Positions 16,858 to 26,239 of a DNA stretch of 64,000 bases are shown here, piece by piece. The notes under the pieces were generated by a model. The model saw nothing but the letters and a program-made list of their open reading frames with translations, did not search any database and was not told the origin of the DNA. Source of the stretch: RPQJ01 sp963700045 (GTDB lineage: Bacteria > Pseudomonadota > Gammaproteobacteria > Steroidobacterales > Steroidobacteraceae); NCBI GenBank assembly GCA_963700045.1, contig CAVOWK010000011.1:1-64000 (forward strand), read 5' to 3'. The position numbers and the translations under genes were made by a program. The stretch's first letter is position 1. The number at the start of each line of letters is the position of its first letter.

Positions 16858-17700
16858 ATGAATGAGACGCTAGTAACTCGAAGAAGAATTGCCGGGGTCG
16901 TCGGTATGGCGGCGGCCAGCATTCTCGCGGCGATGGCGCCTTCGCCTGCGAGTGCTGCGACCGACGCAGCCGATTGGCAGTGGGGTGCCACTGTCTACCT
17001 GTGGCTGCCTACTCTTGGCGGCGAGACGTCGTTTCCGCCGAACGGCGACGGCCCGTCAATCGACGTCAGCGGCGAGCAGATTCTCGACAGCCTGAATTTC
17101 GCCTTCATGGGTGCTTTCGAGGGTCGCAAGGGCCGGTGGGGTCTTGCGACAGACGTCATCTATCTCGACCTCGGCGCGTCCAAAAAGGGAACCCGCGATT
17201 TCGGACTTGGGCAGGTTGAGATTCCAGTCACCGTGGATGCCGACCTCGAACTCGACATCACGGGTTGGCTCTGGACGCTGGCAGGAAGCTACGAGGTCAT
17301 TCAGCAGGAGAATTTCTCCATGAACATGCTGGGCGGCATAAGAATGCTGGATCTCGAGCAGACGCTGCAGTATCAATTCAATGGCGATATCGTGTCCTTG
17401 CCGATCGAGGGTCGCACCGGTTCCTCCAGCGCAGAGGAGACGCAGTGGGATGCGATCGTCGGCGTGAAGGGGCGATGGACCTTCGGTGTCGAGCGACAGT
17501 GGTACGTTCCCTACTATCTCGACGTGGGTACGGGCGACTCCGACCTGACGTGGCAGGGAATGGCCGGGGTGGGTTACAGCTTCGATTCTATCGACGTGAC
17601 AGGGGTCTGGAGATACCTCGACTACGATCTCGGCGAAAGCACTCCGATCAAGTCGATCGACTTCAACGGTCCTGCCCTGGGCGTTACCTTCCGGTTCTAG
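16858..17700 (+). CDS. Outer-membrane beta-barrel protein, hypothetical
   Basis: A 280-residue exported protein. The signal peptide has a twin-arginine-looking RRR but a normal Sec-type core (AGVVGMAAASILAAMAPSPASAA, cut about residue 35). The rest alternates hydrophobic and polar residues as in a small barrel (DWQWGATVYLWLPTLGG, GRWGLATDVIYLDLG, WQGMAGVGYSF) and ends GVTFRF with C-terminal Phe, the usual outer-membrane insertion signal. Function unknown. Immediately downstream lie remains of another barrel protein. Confidence 0.78.
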   Translation: MNETLVTRRRIAGVVGMAAASILAAMAPSPASAATDAADWQWGATVYLWLPTLGGETSFPPNGDGPSIDVSGEQILDSLNFAFMGAFEGRKGRWGLATDVIYLDLGASKKGTRDFGLGQVEIPVTVDADLELDITGWLWTLAGSYEVIQQENFSMNMLGGIRMLDLEQTLQYQFNGDIVSLPIEGRTGSSSAEETQWDAIVGVKGRWTFGVERQWYVPYYLDVGTGDSDLTWQGMAGVGYSFDSIDVTGVWRYLDYDLGESTPIKSIDFNGPALGVTFRF

Positions 17701-18117
17701 CCCGCGACCAGGGACATGTTGCGTTCCGTGAAGGGAACTCTCTAATTGCAGCGCGTGGCGGCATGGCGGGCGCGAGCTATCAGGTCGCCAGACAGTCAGT
17801 ATGGGCCGGACTGCGCTATGCACAGGTGACCACGCATGTCACTTTGAACGACGGGAATTTCGAGTCAGGGCAGATTCCCGCGCTTGACCAGGACCTCCGC
17901 CTGACCGCCCTTGACGCCATCACTGACGCTCGACACTCGCGACAATTTCTTCACGCCGACTCGTGGCTGGTACGTCGACCTTTCCGCGCCCCTGTATCGC
18001 GGGCAGACCACGAATTGCCGGACCGCCGGTGGTGGCTTCGCGCCGGTGCTGACCCTGCCGTTGGCTGTGGTTCCTATGTACGCAACACCCGTGTCTTGCG
18101 GATTACCGAATCGATAG
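17701..18117 (+). pseudogene. Chimeric remnant: surface-antigen barrel joined to an ATP-grasp 3' end
   Basis: Two gene pieces are readable. From about 17758 to 17925 one frame gives GMAGASYQVARQSVWAGLRYAQ and later DQDLRLTAL; after a one-base shift near 17915 a second frame gives TPSLTLDTRDNFFTPTRG and WYVDLSAPLY, which is the C-terminal-repeat signature of bacterial surface-antigen (BamA-like) barrels. At about 17993 the sequence changes to YRGQTTN-RT-GGGFAPVLTLP, which matches the end of the ATP-grasp gene at 12829-12894 with many silent and some other changes. No start or complete domain remains. Read as a decayed recombination scar. Confidence 0.7.
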
Positions 18118-18148
18118 AGGTCCGGTTGACCGGCCCACTTCACCCGGT

Positions 18149-18169
18149 CCCGGCTTGGTGTCAGCCGGG
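18149..18169. terminator. Hairpin just after the choline-sulfatase stop
   Basis: CCCGGCT and AGCCGGG form a 7-bp perfect stem with a 7-base loop, placed immediately downstream of the betC stop codon on the minus strand. There is no clear T-run, so this is only a weak terminator candidate. Confidence 0.3.
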
Positions 18170-19681
18170 TCAGCGCGGCCAGCGCGCGTTCCGCTCGACG
18201 ACGTTGAGATCGAGATGGTTGCGCATGTATTCGTTCGCGGCGTCGCGTCGCGGCGCGAACTCCCACGGCGTGTAGGTGCCTGAGCGCAATGCCTGCATCA
18301 CGAACCGCCGTCGCGCCTGGTCCTGCAGCACGTCCTCGTGCAACTGCGCCAGGTCCCACCGCCGCGCGACATCTGTGCGGAATTCAGCGATGGTCGAGGC
18401 CCATTCCGTGCGACCGGTAAGGTTGACCCGCTCACTGGGATCTGCCGCGAGGTCGTACAACTGGTCCGGATCGACGGGACAGTGCACGAACTTCAGAGCG
18501 CCCCGGCGCAGCATGACGATCGGGGCGCAGGCACCCTCGGCTGCGTACTCGCCGACGACAGTCCGGTCTTCTGTCACGCCCGCGCACAGCGACAGCAGCG
18601 AGTGGCCTGCCAGCGGTGCAACGGCGTCGGTCACTGCACCGCCAGTCAACTCGATGAGGGTCGGCAGCACGTCGACCAGCGAGACTGGTGTCGACACGCG
18701 GCGCGCGCTGAAGCGGCCGGGTGCGTGCACGACCAGCGGGATGCGCGCGGAGCCCTCGAAGAAGTTCATTTTGTACCAGAGCCCCCGCTCGCCCAGCATG
18801 TCGCCGTGATCGGCGAGCAGGATGACGACGGTATCGTCCGCCAGCCCGAGCGACTCGAGCGTTCGCAGAAGCCGGCCAGTCCAGTCGTCGACGTACGAGA
18901 TGTTTCCGAGGTAGGCGCGGCGCGCGCGACGCACGTCGTCGTCATTGATGAGTGTGCGTTCCATGTCGCACACCGCGCGCAGGCGCAGCGTGTGCGGATC
19001 TGCGGGCACGTCTGCCGCAGACACCGCGGGTAACGGAATGTCGACGTCTTCGTAGCGGTCCCAGTATTCCTGGCGCGTCACGTACGGATCGTGCGGGTGC
19101 GTAAAGCTGGCGACGTGAAGGAACGGTCGTCCATCATCGGCACGGGCTGCATCGTGCAACGCGCGCACGGCGTGGAAGCCAACCTCGTCGTCGAACAGCA
19201 GCTGGTTCGTGACTTCCGCCACGCCGGCACCGGCGACACTCTCCATGTTGTGATACCACCAGTCGATGCGCTCGTCGGGCCTGCGCCAGTCCGGCGTCCA
19301 ACCGAAGTCCGCTGGATAGATGTCCGTCGTGCGGCGCTCCTCGAAGCCATGCAGCTGGTCGGGGCCGACGAAATGCATCTTGCCCGAGAGCACCGTGCGA
19401 TAACCGGCTGCGCGGGCGTAGTGGGCAAACGTAGGGATCGTGCTGGCGAGATAGGCCGCGTTGTCGTAGCCACGGGTGGACGAGGGCAGCTGTCCCGTCA
19501 TCACGCAATACCGCGCCGGTGTGCACAGCGGGCTGTTGGTGTATGCGGCGTCGAACACCACGCCTGCCGCGGCGAGGCGATCGATGTGCGGAGACTTCGC
19601 GACGCGGCTGCCATAGCAACCGAGCGCTGCCGGGGTCAGCTGGTCGTACATGATGACCAGTACGTTCGGTGTGCCGTTCAT
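18170..19681 (-). CDS. betC: Choline sulfatase / type I sulfatase
   Basis: A 503-residue formylglycine-dependent sulfatase. Metal site: NVLVIMYDQLTPAALGCYG. Active site: SPLCTPARYCVMTGQ with CxPxR (C54-T-P-A-R); Cys is converted to formylglycine. The second metal site is LLADHGDMLGERGLWYKMNFFEGSARIPL. The C-terminal extension with NEYMRNHLDLNVVER matches the choline-sulfatase C-terminal domain. It would release choline and sulfate from choline-O-sulfate. No choline transporter or betA/betB lies next to it here, so assignment to choline sulfate rests on sequence alone. No signal peptide: cytoplasmic. Confidence 0.87.
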   Translation of the reverse strand: MNGTPNVLVIMYDQLTPAALGCYGSRVAKSPHIDRLAAAGVVFDAAYTNSPLCTPARYCVMTGQLPSSTRGYDNAAYLASTIPTFAHYARAAGYRTVLSGKMHFVGPDQLHGFEERRTTDIYPADFGWTPDWRRPDERIDWWYHNMESVAGAGVAEVTNQLLFDDEVGFHAVRALHDAARADDGRPFLHVASFTHPHDPYVTRQEYWDRYEDVDIPLPAVSAADVPADPHTLRLRAVCDMERTLINDDDVRRARRAYLGNISYVDDWTGRLLRTLESLGLADDTVVILLADHGDMLGERGLWYKMNFFEGSARIPLVVHAPGRFSARRVSTPVSLVDVLPTLIELTGGAVTDAVAPLAGHSLLSLCAGVTEDRTVVGEYAAEGACAPIVMLRRGALKFVHCPVDPDQLYDLAADPSERVNLTGRTEWASTIAEFRTDVARRWDLAQLHEDVLQDQARRRFVMQALRSGTYTPWEFAPRRDAANEYMRNHLDLNVVERNARWPR

Positions 19682-19711
19682 GCGGCGATCCTAGCATTCA
19701 CCCATCGATGG

Positions 19712-22027
19712 TCATCCGGCGGTGCGACAGCGCTCGAACCGGGCCAGCAACGCGTCGTGGACGGCCGGTTCGACCGGCCCCACCGCGAGCCATTCGAGCG
19801 CGAGATCGTCGAGTTCAGCCGGGGTGGCCCGTTCGCCACGCCCCATCGACTCGACGAGGCGTTGCATCTGGTATTCGCGCCGCGATTCCATTTCTTCCGG
19901 CGGCGTGGCTGCACCCGAAATCAGCTCCGCGCGGATGCAAAGCAGTCGTAGTGCCGCCTCGTTCGCGGCAACGTCGGGGTTGACCGTGCCGGCGGCGACG
20001 GCTGCGAGCCGTTGCTCGAGGATGCTGCGCATTGCCTTGGGAGCATGCGCGAGGTCCGCGATCGCGGACGCGGCGGCCGCCCGCAGCGTCTCGCACTCGG
20101 TTGGCGATCGACCCTGTACGGTCGCAAGTGCGTACTTGCGGAGCTGGGCAGCGGCCGTAAACCCATCGTCCCAGCCACGACGCGCCGCCGTCGCGCGCTG
20201 CCTGCGCACAGCTTCGGCACAACGGTCGGTTGCGAGTGAGAACCGTTGCTGCAAGGCACGCGCCGATGCGCGCGGCAGGTCCAGCGACTCGAACTGCGCG
20301 CACAGCTCGTCCAGCTGCGGCACGGCCGACAGCAACGACTCGTCGGCCAACCCGGAAATCCGCTCCAGTTCTTCGCACACGCCGGTCGCCAGCGTCTGGT
20401 TCGCTTCGAGGGTGATTGCGTACGCCGCCGCTTCCTGTGAGCTGCGCTGGAAGACGGCGTCGCACTGCTTCCGGAATTCGTCCCAGAGCACGTTGTCCAG
20501 GTTCCACGGCACGATGCCGACCGACTTCCAGGTCCGCTGCAGGTTCTTCGCTTCATCGATGGCCTTGCGCGTGTCCTCGAGGTTGAGGAGCTCGGCGGTG
20601 CGGGCGATCAAGTCGCGCTTGGCCTGCACGTTGCGTGCGTACTCGGCATCGAGGCGCGCCTGCAGCTCGTCGATCAACGCATGAAAGCGTGCCTGCAGCG
20701 GCTTCACGATCGCCTGGTCCACCGGCGCATATTGACGCCACTCGCGCCGCGACTCGACGATGGCCTGGTTGATCGCGCGCCAGTTCGGCTGCTCCCCGGC
20801 CTGCTCCGCGGCAAAGATCGTCAGCCGTTCGATCAGTGCTTCGCGCCGTTCCTGGTTTTCCTTGCGCAGCTCGGCTTGCCGGGCGAAGTGCTCGCGACAG
20901 GGCTCATAGGCGCGGTCCGCGGCTTCCTGGAACTGCAGCAATTCGTCCGCGGGATCCTCGCCCGCGCCCCGATTCAGGGTCCGCCATTCGTCCCGCAGCC
21001 TGCGGATCTGTTGCGCGAGCTCCTCGGGTGCGATATCGGCGCCGACCAGCGATTGCATCTGCTGCACCAGTTCTGCGCGCTTCGGTACGACCCTGAAGGT
21101 CTTCCAGTCCTGCAGCTCGGTGAGTCGCGAGTCGACCTGCTCCAACTGGCGTGCGAACCACGCGGGCAGGGCAGGGGCCTCCGTCAGCTTCTCCGTGATT
21201 GCGGCGCGCAGCCGGGCAGCGCGTGCCGTCCCGCCGTGATCGAGCGCCGCCCGTGCCTGTCGCAGCAGACCGAGGATGTCGTGTGTCCTGGCCTCGTCTG
21301 CTGCAAGCTGCGCCTGTTCGGCCTCGCGCACGGCCCGGCGTTCGGCATCGCGTTGCTGAGCTTGCTCGGCCGCCGCTGCCGCTGCCGCTTGCGCCTCGAG
21401 TTCCCGCTCACGCTGCGCTGCCGCAGCCGCGACGGCGGCGGACCGCTGTCGCTCGGTTTCCGCCTCCAGCGCCCGGCCGTGCTGCACGACAACCTCGTGC
21501 GCACGCTGCAGGTGCTGCGCCACTTCGCTTTGCAGGTCCGGCTTCGCCTGAGACGCGAGCGTGACCCACCGGGCCTCGAGCCGTGCAAGGGTCGTCGGGT
21601 ACGACGCATCGTACGGGCGTTCACTGTGCCGGGCGATGGCCGCAGCAGACTCTTCCAGGTCCGCCTGCAACTGCTGGGTGCTGCGGATTTCTGCGAGCAG
21701 TTCATCACGCCGGCTGGTGAGTATCCGATGGACGTTCTTGTCTTTCCCGTGGCGCGTGGCAGGGATCAGTTCCCGCAGCTGGTCCGGATCCGTGACGCTG
21801 CGCGCCGCCATCTGGCGGACTCGCGTCGAGCTGCCCTCGAGCACCCACTTGCCGATCGCGGCCATGTCACCCGCCGCGATGGCTTGCGTCAGGCTCGCTT
21901 CTTCTTCACGGGCGCGTACGGAAGGGTCGGGTGGTGGTGGCGATTCAACTCCGGCATCACGTTCGCTGACCGGCGCCGCGTCGGCCGCGGGCGGTGATTT
22001 ACCAAACAGGCGTGAGAAAAGTGACAT
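19712..22027 (-). CDS. DUF349 domain-containing coiled-coil protein
   Basis: A 771-residue, highly alpha-helical, Glu/Ala/Arg-rich cytoplasmic protein starting MSLFSRLFGKSPP. Repeated DUF349 units are visible, for example LEQVDSRLTELQDWKTFRVV, RRLRDEWRTLNRGAGEDP, and DEAKNLQRTWKSVGIVP with the typical DNVLWDEFRKQCDAVFQR. A strong coiled coil rich in Ala-Ala-Glu-Gln lies around residues 180-245. The family is of unknown function in proteobacteria. The upstream in-frame stretch before 22027 is not coding. The gene ends 30 bp before betC on the same strand. Confidence 0.88.
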   Translation of the reverse strand: MSLFSRLFGKSPPAADAAPVSERDAGVESPPPPDPSVRAREEEASLTQAIAAGDMAAIGKWVLEGSSTRVRQMAARSVTDPDQLRELIPATRHGKDKNVHRILTSRRDELLAEIRSTQQLQADLEESAAAIARHSERPYDASYPTTLARLEARWVTLASQAKPDLQSEVAQHLQRAHEVVVQHGRALEAETERQRSAAVAAAAAQRERELEAQAAAAAAAEQAQQRDAERRAVREAEQAQLAADEARTHDILGLLRQARAALDHGGTARAARLRAAITEKLTEAPALPAWFARQLEQVDSRLTELQDWKTFRVVPKRAELVQQMQSLVGADIAPEELAQQIRRLRDEWRTLNRGAGEDPADELLQFQEAADRAYEPCREHFARQAELRKENQERREALIERLTIFAAEQAGEQPNWRAINQAIVESRREWRQYAPVDQAIVKPLQARFHALIDELQARLDAEYARNVQAKRDLIARTAELLNLEDTRKAIDEAKNLQRTWKSVGIVPWNLDNVLWDEFRKQCDAVFQRSSQEAAAYAITLEANQTLATGVCEELERISGLADESLLSAVPQLDELCAQFESLDLPRASARALQQRFSLATDRCAEAVRRQRATAARRGWDDGFTAAAQLRKYALATVQGRSPTECETLRAAAASAIADLAHAPKAMRSILEQRLAAVAAGTVNPDVAANEAALRLLCIRAELISGAATPPEEMESRREYQMQRLVESMGRGERATPAELDDLALEWLAVGPVEPAVHDALLARFERCRTAG

Positions 22028-22135
22028 CGTAAGTTCATGGTTTGGGCCGGCTTGCCCAGTGATCGTCAATGTTACCCATGCCGTGCCCGCATGCGACTGC
22101 CGTCGCACTGATCCGTGAGGTTCGTGTCGCGGGAG

Positions 22136-22630
22136 CTACCGGTAACGATCCTGTTCGCCCGCCCGGTAACCGTCCTTGTAGTCCTGCGGATGCCTGCTCT
22201 GGTCGTAAGGCCGGCCCTTGACGGCATCGTTGTACCCGCGCTTGTATTCCGGGCTGCCGTTGCCCTGGTTGTGGCCATACCCGTTGTTGCCGTGGGACCG
22301 GAGCGTAATGATCATGCGCGTGCCGCCCTCCCACCTGAACTCCTGCGTGTTGCCACTCGAGTTCGTGCGCACGACCTTGTTGCCCTTCTGGTCCCTGTAG
22401 TGGTTCGCCTGGTTGCCGGGACGCAGGTTGTAGACGTCGCCATTGCGAAGATCGATGTCGATGTATCCCTGCCGCTGCGCGAACGAGCAGGCGCCGGACT
22501 TGCCTTGCTTCGTCTCGCCGTTCTTGCGGACCTCACAGTTGGCTTGCAGCGTGTCGGCCCCTGCGAACTGAATGGAGATTGCTGTGCCCAGGGTGAGAAT
22601 CGCTGACGCGATGACGACCGATGCTTTCAT
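22136..22630 (-). CDS. Small secreted hypothetical protein
   Basis: 164 residues from MKASVVIASAILTLG. A signal peptide ends near FAGADT, followed by a small Cys-containing domain (NCEVRKNGETKQGKSGACSFAQRQGYIDIDL, two cysteines that could pair). The C-terminal tail carries repeated YxxGYxD/DGYxAG-type segments (EYKRGYNDAVKGRPYD and DYKDGYRAGEQDRYR), as in short domains often annotated with lectin-like or hypothetical secreted proteins. Function not recognised. It is divergent from the hydrolase lipoprotein gene. Confidence 0.65.
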   Translation of the reverse strand: MKASVVIASAILTLGTAISIQFAGADTLQANCEVRKNGETKQGKSGACSFAQRQGYIDIDLRNGDVYNLRPGNQANHYRDQKGNKVVRTNSSGNTQEFRWEGGTRMIITLRSHGNNGYGHNQGNGSPEYKRGYNDAVKGRPYDQSRHPQDYKDGYRAGEQDRYR

Positions 22631-22771
22631 TCCTGCCTCTGCTGCCGCGAACGAGTGATGACTGCTTCCTGTCGCAATGGACAATCAATCAGGATAGGGT
22701 TCCTGTCAACAGGGCGGCTCCCTGGCGCCATGCGCGGCGGGTCCAGCCAGCCGTCGGAGCGGAAGCCTGAG

Positions 22772-23863
22772 ATGACGCGATTCACGACGCGGAGCGCAGA
22801 CCCGCTCAGAGCAATGCATGACGTGCGAAGTATCGCGGTGCTGGGACTTGCAGTGCTGATGAGCGCGTGCGCGACGCCGCCGGCTGTACCGTTTTCGGTC
22901 GATGTGCCAGCGGGCGTCGGCGACGGTCGAGCCCGCTTCACCGAGATCTACTGTTCGGTGCTGCAGGAGCGTGGCGACGAGCTGCCGGACTACCGGCCCT
23001 GCGCCGAGGCGCTCAGCAACGTCGCATCGCAGCCGCGCGGAACCGGAAAGCCGGTCGACCTCGGTCCCTCGCGCCTGGCCCTGCAGGCCATGATCGTGCC
23101 CGGCCTCGGCTACGCCTGCATCGCGCCATGGCTGCAGCCGCCGGCCACGCCCCGCGAGCACGTTGCCCGATTCGGCTACGAGGCGCAGATGGTCGCGGTC
23201 GATGCTCTTTCCGGAACGACGAAGAATGCGCACCAGATCCGAGATGCGATCATGGCGTTGCCGCGGGAATCCGGGCCGCCGCGCGTCGTGCTGGTCGGCT
23301 ATTCCAAGGGCGCGCCGGACGCGCTCGAGGCGCTGGTCCGCTACCCGGAGCTGGGCGAACGCGTGGTCGCGTTCGTCAGTGTTGCCGGCGCAGTCGGCGG
23401 CTCTGCGCTGGCCGACGACGCGACCCAGCACCAGGCGAACCTCTTTCGGCATTGGCCCAGGGCGGATTGCGACGCGGGAGACGGCGGCGCCGTGGCCAGC
23501 CTGCGGACCGACGTGCGCAAGGCATGGCTGGCGGCGAACCGGTTGCCGCCGGGAATTCGCCTGTATTCGCTGGTCACGCTGCCTGACGCGGATCGAATTT
23601 CGGAGGCGCTCGTGCCGACGCATCGGCAGCTTGCGAAGATCGACCCGCGCAATGACGGGCAGGTCATCTACGGTGACCAGATCGTGCCTGGCGGCACGCT
23701 GCTCGGGTTCCTGAATGCCGATCACTGGGCCGTCGTGATGCCTGTCGACCGCTCACATCGCTTGCTTGGCAGCACGCTCGTGAACCACAACGACTACCCG
23801 CGTGAAGCGTTGCTCGAAGCCCTGTTGCGTTACGTCGAGGAGGACCTTGCGGCGCGGAAGTGA
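22772..23863 (+). CDS. Alpha/beta-hydrolase-fold lipoprotein
   Basis: About 363 residues. A lipoprotein signal with lipobox LMSAC places it on the periplasmic face of a membrane. The elbow GYSKG in VVLVGYSKGAPDALEAL, a late His in LNADHWAVVMPV and an Asp-rich VTLPDADRIS region suggest a lipase-like serine hydrolase. The ATG at 22772 has GGAAG 7 bases upstream; the ATG at 22814 would give a shorter, more canonical signal (MHDVRSIAVLGLAVLMSAC). The substrate is unknown. Confidence 0.75.
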   Translation: MTRFTTRSADPLRAMHDVRSIAVLGLAVLMSACATPPAVPFSVDVPAGVGDGRARFTEIYCSVLQERGDELPDYRPCAEALSNVASQPRGTGKPVDLGPSRLALQAMIVPGLGYACIAPWLQPPATPREHVARFGYEAQMVAVDALSGTTKNAHQIRDAIMALPRESGPPRVVLVGYSKGAPDALEALVRYPELGERVVAFVSVAGAVGGSALADDATQHQANLFRHWPRADCDAGDGGAVASLRTDVRKAWLAANRLPPGIRLYSLVTLPDADRISEALVPTHRQLAKIDPRNDGQVIYGDQIVPGGTLLGFLNADHWAVVMPVDRSHRLLGSTLVNHNDYPREALLEALLRYVEEDLAARK

Positions 23864-23900
23864 CGCAGCAGGCGTGGGCGGCGGGGGGATTCGGTGTTTC

Positions 23901-25173
23901 CTACAGCGTGAAATCCGCGGCGATCGCCAGCATATAGACGCGGGTGTCCTGGTACGCCCCGATCAGTGGCGGGATGCCCGGCAAGGGCAAGGGATGCGTC
24001 AGTTGCGCGAGCTCGGCGGTGCCCTGCAGGACGACGGACAGTTCCGCACGCAGACGCCAGGCATCGTTGAACGAATGCTCTGCGCCGGCGGCGATGCCAT
24101 TGCACGCCACCGGGAAGTATTGAGCGCGCGCCTCGGATGACCCGGATATGCTAGCGAACTGACGAATGTCGCAGCAGCCCAGTCGTCACCGAACGTGCTC
24201 GCACGCCGATCGAAGCACCCCACGTGTCCTGCAAGCCATTTGCGATCATCGGCGAGGATGATCCCGGCAGTTTCAGCTTCGACTCGCCGAAATCAGACCA
24301 GTCCTGCCACGACATGCCAGCGCCAGCATCGTGTCGTCGTTCACCCGGTGAGTAACGCCCAGCAATAGTTGCTGCGGCAACGTGACGTAGAGTTCTGCGG
24401 CGCTGTCGGGCGGCAGCAGCGTAGCCAGCACGGGATGCAGGTACTGTAGCAGAAATGTAGAACGCGAGAGAGTGCTCGACCGGCGCCGTACAGGCAAGCC
24501 CGATCGTCGAACTCTCCGTCAACGCGTACGTCAGGCCCAGTTGTCCGCCGGCGGCCCAGGACTGGTAGCTCAATTCCAGTTGACCATAGGGCAGGCAGAC
24601 GGGCGGTACATAGAACGTTGAGTAGTTGGACACCGCCAGGAGAGCGGTGGGTTCCGCCAACTGGGCTGCCACTGACGCCCCGAGCGTCAGTAGATAAGTC
24701 GCTTGCCCGGCGAGCTTTGGGCAATATTGAGGGTGGCGAGCCGGCCTGCTCGATGACTCGGAGACCTCACACTGGTTGCCTGAATCGAACGAAAGTCAGA
24801 GATAGCTGTAAACGCCAATTCCGTAGGTCAGTAGATCGGCCTGGTGCACAGCGAACAGTGCCGGGACGACGCTCAACCTTCCCGATTGGTGGCCTCAGCG
24901 GGCGTGTCGTCGGACCCGCGGAATGCATAGTCCAGTTTGAGCGGTATCACTGCCGCGTGACGTGCTACGGGCCAGTCCTGCCATCGCAGAGGGGTTCGAG
25001 GCGAGTGATGTGGCATCCAGCGACATCGCGGCGCGACTGGCTCGGGCCATTCCCATGTCAGCGCCCCCCGTCTCGGCAAGCCACGGTCCGGCTCCCCAGC
25101 ACTGTGAGGCGAGACCGATCGACGCGAGACCCACCGATACCGTCAATAACGAGCGTTTGCCTGGAGTGCACAT
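23901..25173 (-). pseudogene. FadL/OmpP1-type outer-membrane transport protein, multiply frameshifted
   Basis: Pieces of one barrel protein are read in order across all three frames: a signal peptide (MCTPGKRSLLTVSVGLASIG), GAGPWLAETGGADMGMARAS with ATSLASNPSAMAGLAR, then after a shift IPLKLDYAFRGSDDTPAEAT, then RLSVVPALFAVHQADLLTYG, then LSYQSWAAGGQLGLTYALTE, ELYVTLPQQLLLGVTHRVND, WQDWSDFGESKLKLPG, and finally GAEHSFNDAWRLRAELSVVL with RVYMLAIAADFTL at the end. This is the order expected for FadL-family transporters of hydrophobic compounds. At least five frame changes and in-frame stops mean no functional protein. The next gene, a divergent AraC-type regulator, is broken as well. Confidence 0.85.
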
Positions 25174-25283
25174 GAGATTTGTCTGCGATTGAAACCGTGG
25201 GGCTGACAGTAGTCCCACGTGAACCAGGATTTGTCGGTTTTCGCCGAAGCATTTATCGTTTTCTTCGCTACAGTGCCAGCGGC

Positions 25284-26167
25284 ATGCCGAGCTCCACCAA
25301 CCGCGTTCGCCGGCTCATCAAGCGTATCGCCGGCAGTCCGGTCGGCAGCGGCCGGGTCCAGGCCCGCTGGCCCGTCGTGTTGGATCGACACCAGGCACTG
25401 TTCGAGTCGATCACGGTGCCGCCGTTACCCATTCCCCTGCTGCTGGTGCACACGGGCGGCAAGCCGATGGACTACCTGTCGAAGGATCGACGGCGCCTGA
25501 AGCAGTCGCTTCCCGGACTCGTGACGTTCGTGCCGAGAAACGTTCGCGCGAGGTGGCCCTGCGCGGGGTCGGCGAGGGCACGGTCGTCTACTTCGACGAC
25601 GAGCGGCGTCTTCCAGCCTGGCTTCTGCACAGCGGGATGGGGGAGCCCGTGACCTTTACCAATGACGTGATCGTATCGATCACGCGCCGGTTGATGAACG
25701 AACTCGAGGCGCGCTCACGGGCAGAGCCGTATCTGAAAGCCATCGCCAATGCGCTGCTCGCCGAACTGCAGCGCGAGCTCGAGCTGCCGCGCGCAGCGAT
25801 CGGGCTGCCTGCCTCGCGCGGCGGGCTGAGGGTCGCACACGTGGCCATGCGGCACATGCACGCCCATCTCGGCGAACCGCTGTCGGTGCGGGACTTGGCG
25901 CTGGCGTGCGGAATCGGTGTTACCAGTTTCACGAGCAGCTTTCGCGAGGCGACGGGCGTTACGCCGCACCGGTATCTGCGCCGGACCCGGATCGAACGAT
26001 CCTGCGAGCTGCTGCGGACGACCGGGCTGAGCATCCGTGAAATAGCCGAAATCGTGGGCTTCCGTGGGCAGAGCCACTTCTGCTGTGCGTTCGCTGCCGA
26101 ACGCGGACTCACGCCGTCCGCGTATCGACGCGCAACTCACGTTCGCATCCAGCTTGCTGGTCAATGA
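25284..26167 (+). pseudogene. AraC-family regulator with one frameshift
   Basis: The N-terminal half (MPSSTNRVRRLIKRIAGSPV to LPGLVTFVPRN) is in one frame and the rest (SREVALRGVGEGTVVYFDDE onward) in another; the break is at about 25540-25550. The second part holds a complete AraC DNA-binding domain: two helix-turn-helix motifs (SVRDLALACGIGVTSFTSSF and SIREIAEIVGFRGQSHFCCAF) ending with GLTPSAYRRA. The shape is that of an AraC activator with an N-terminal effector domain. It is divergent from the broken FadL-type gene, suggesting a former regulator-transporter pair. One base change would restore it, so a sequencing error or very recent loss is possible. Confidence 0.8.
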
Positions 26168-26239
26168 TGCGGACACGGATAATCGCTCCACCGCGGCCTA
26201 GCCGCGTCCTGTCGCCCACAGCTTCAGAGGGGTGTTGCA

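Noticed and set aside
20681..21997. 438-codon frame opposite the DUF349 gene
   Set aside because: Shadow of a Glu/Ala/Arg-rich coiled-coil gene; no start site or domain.
25284..25560. Programmed frameshift in the AraC gene
   Set aside because: No slippery heptamer or stop-associated signal seen at the break; neighbouring genes are also decayed, so mutation or sequencing error is simpler.
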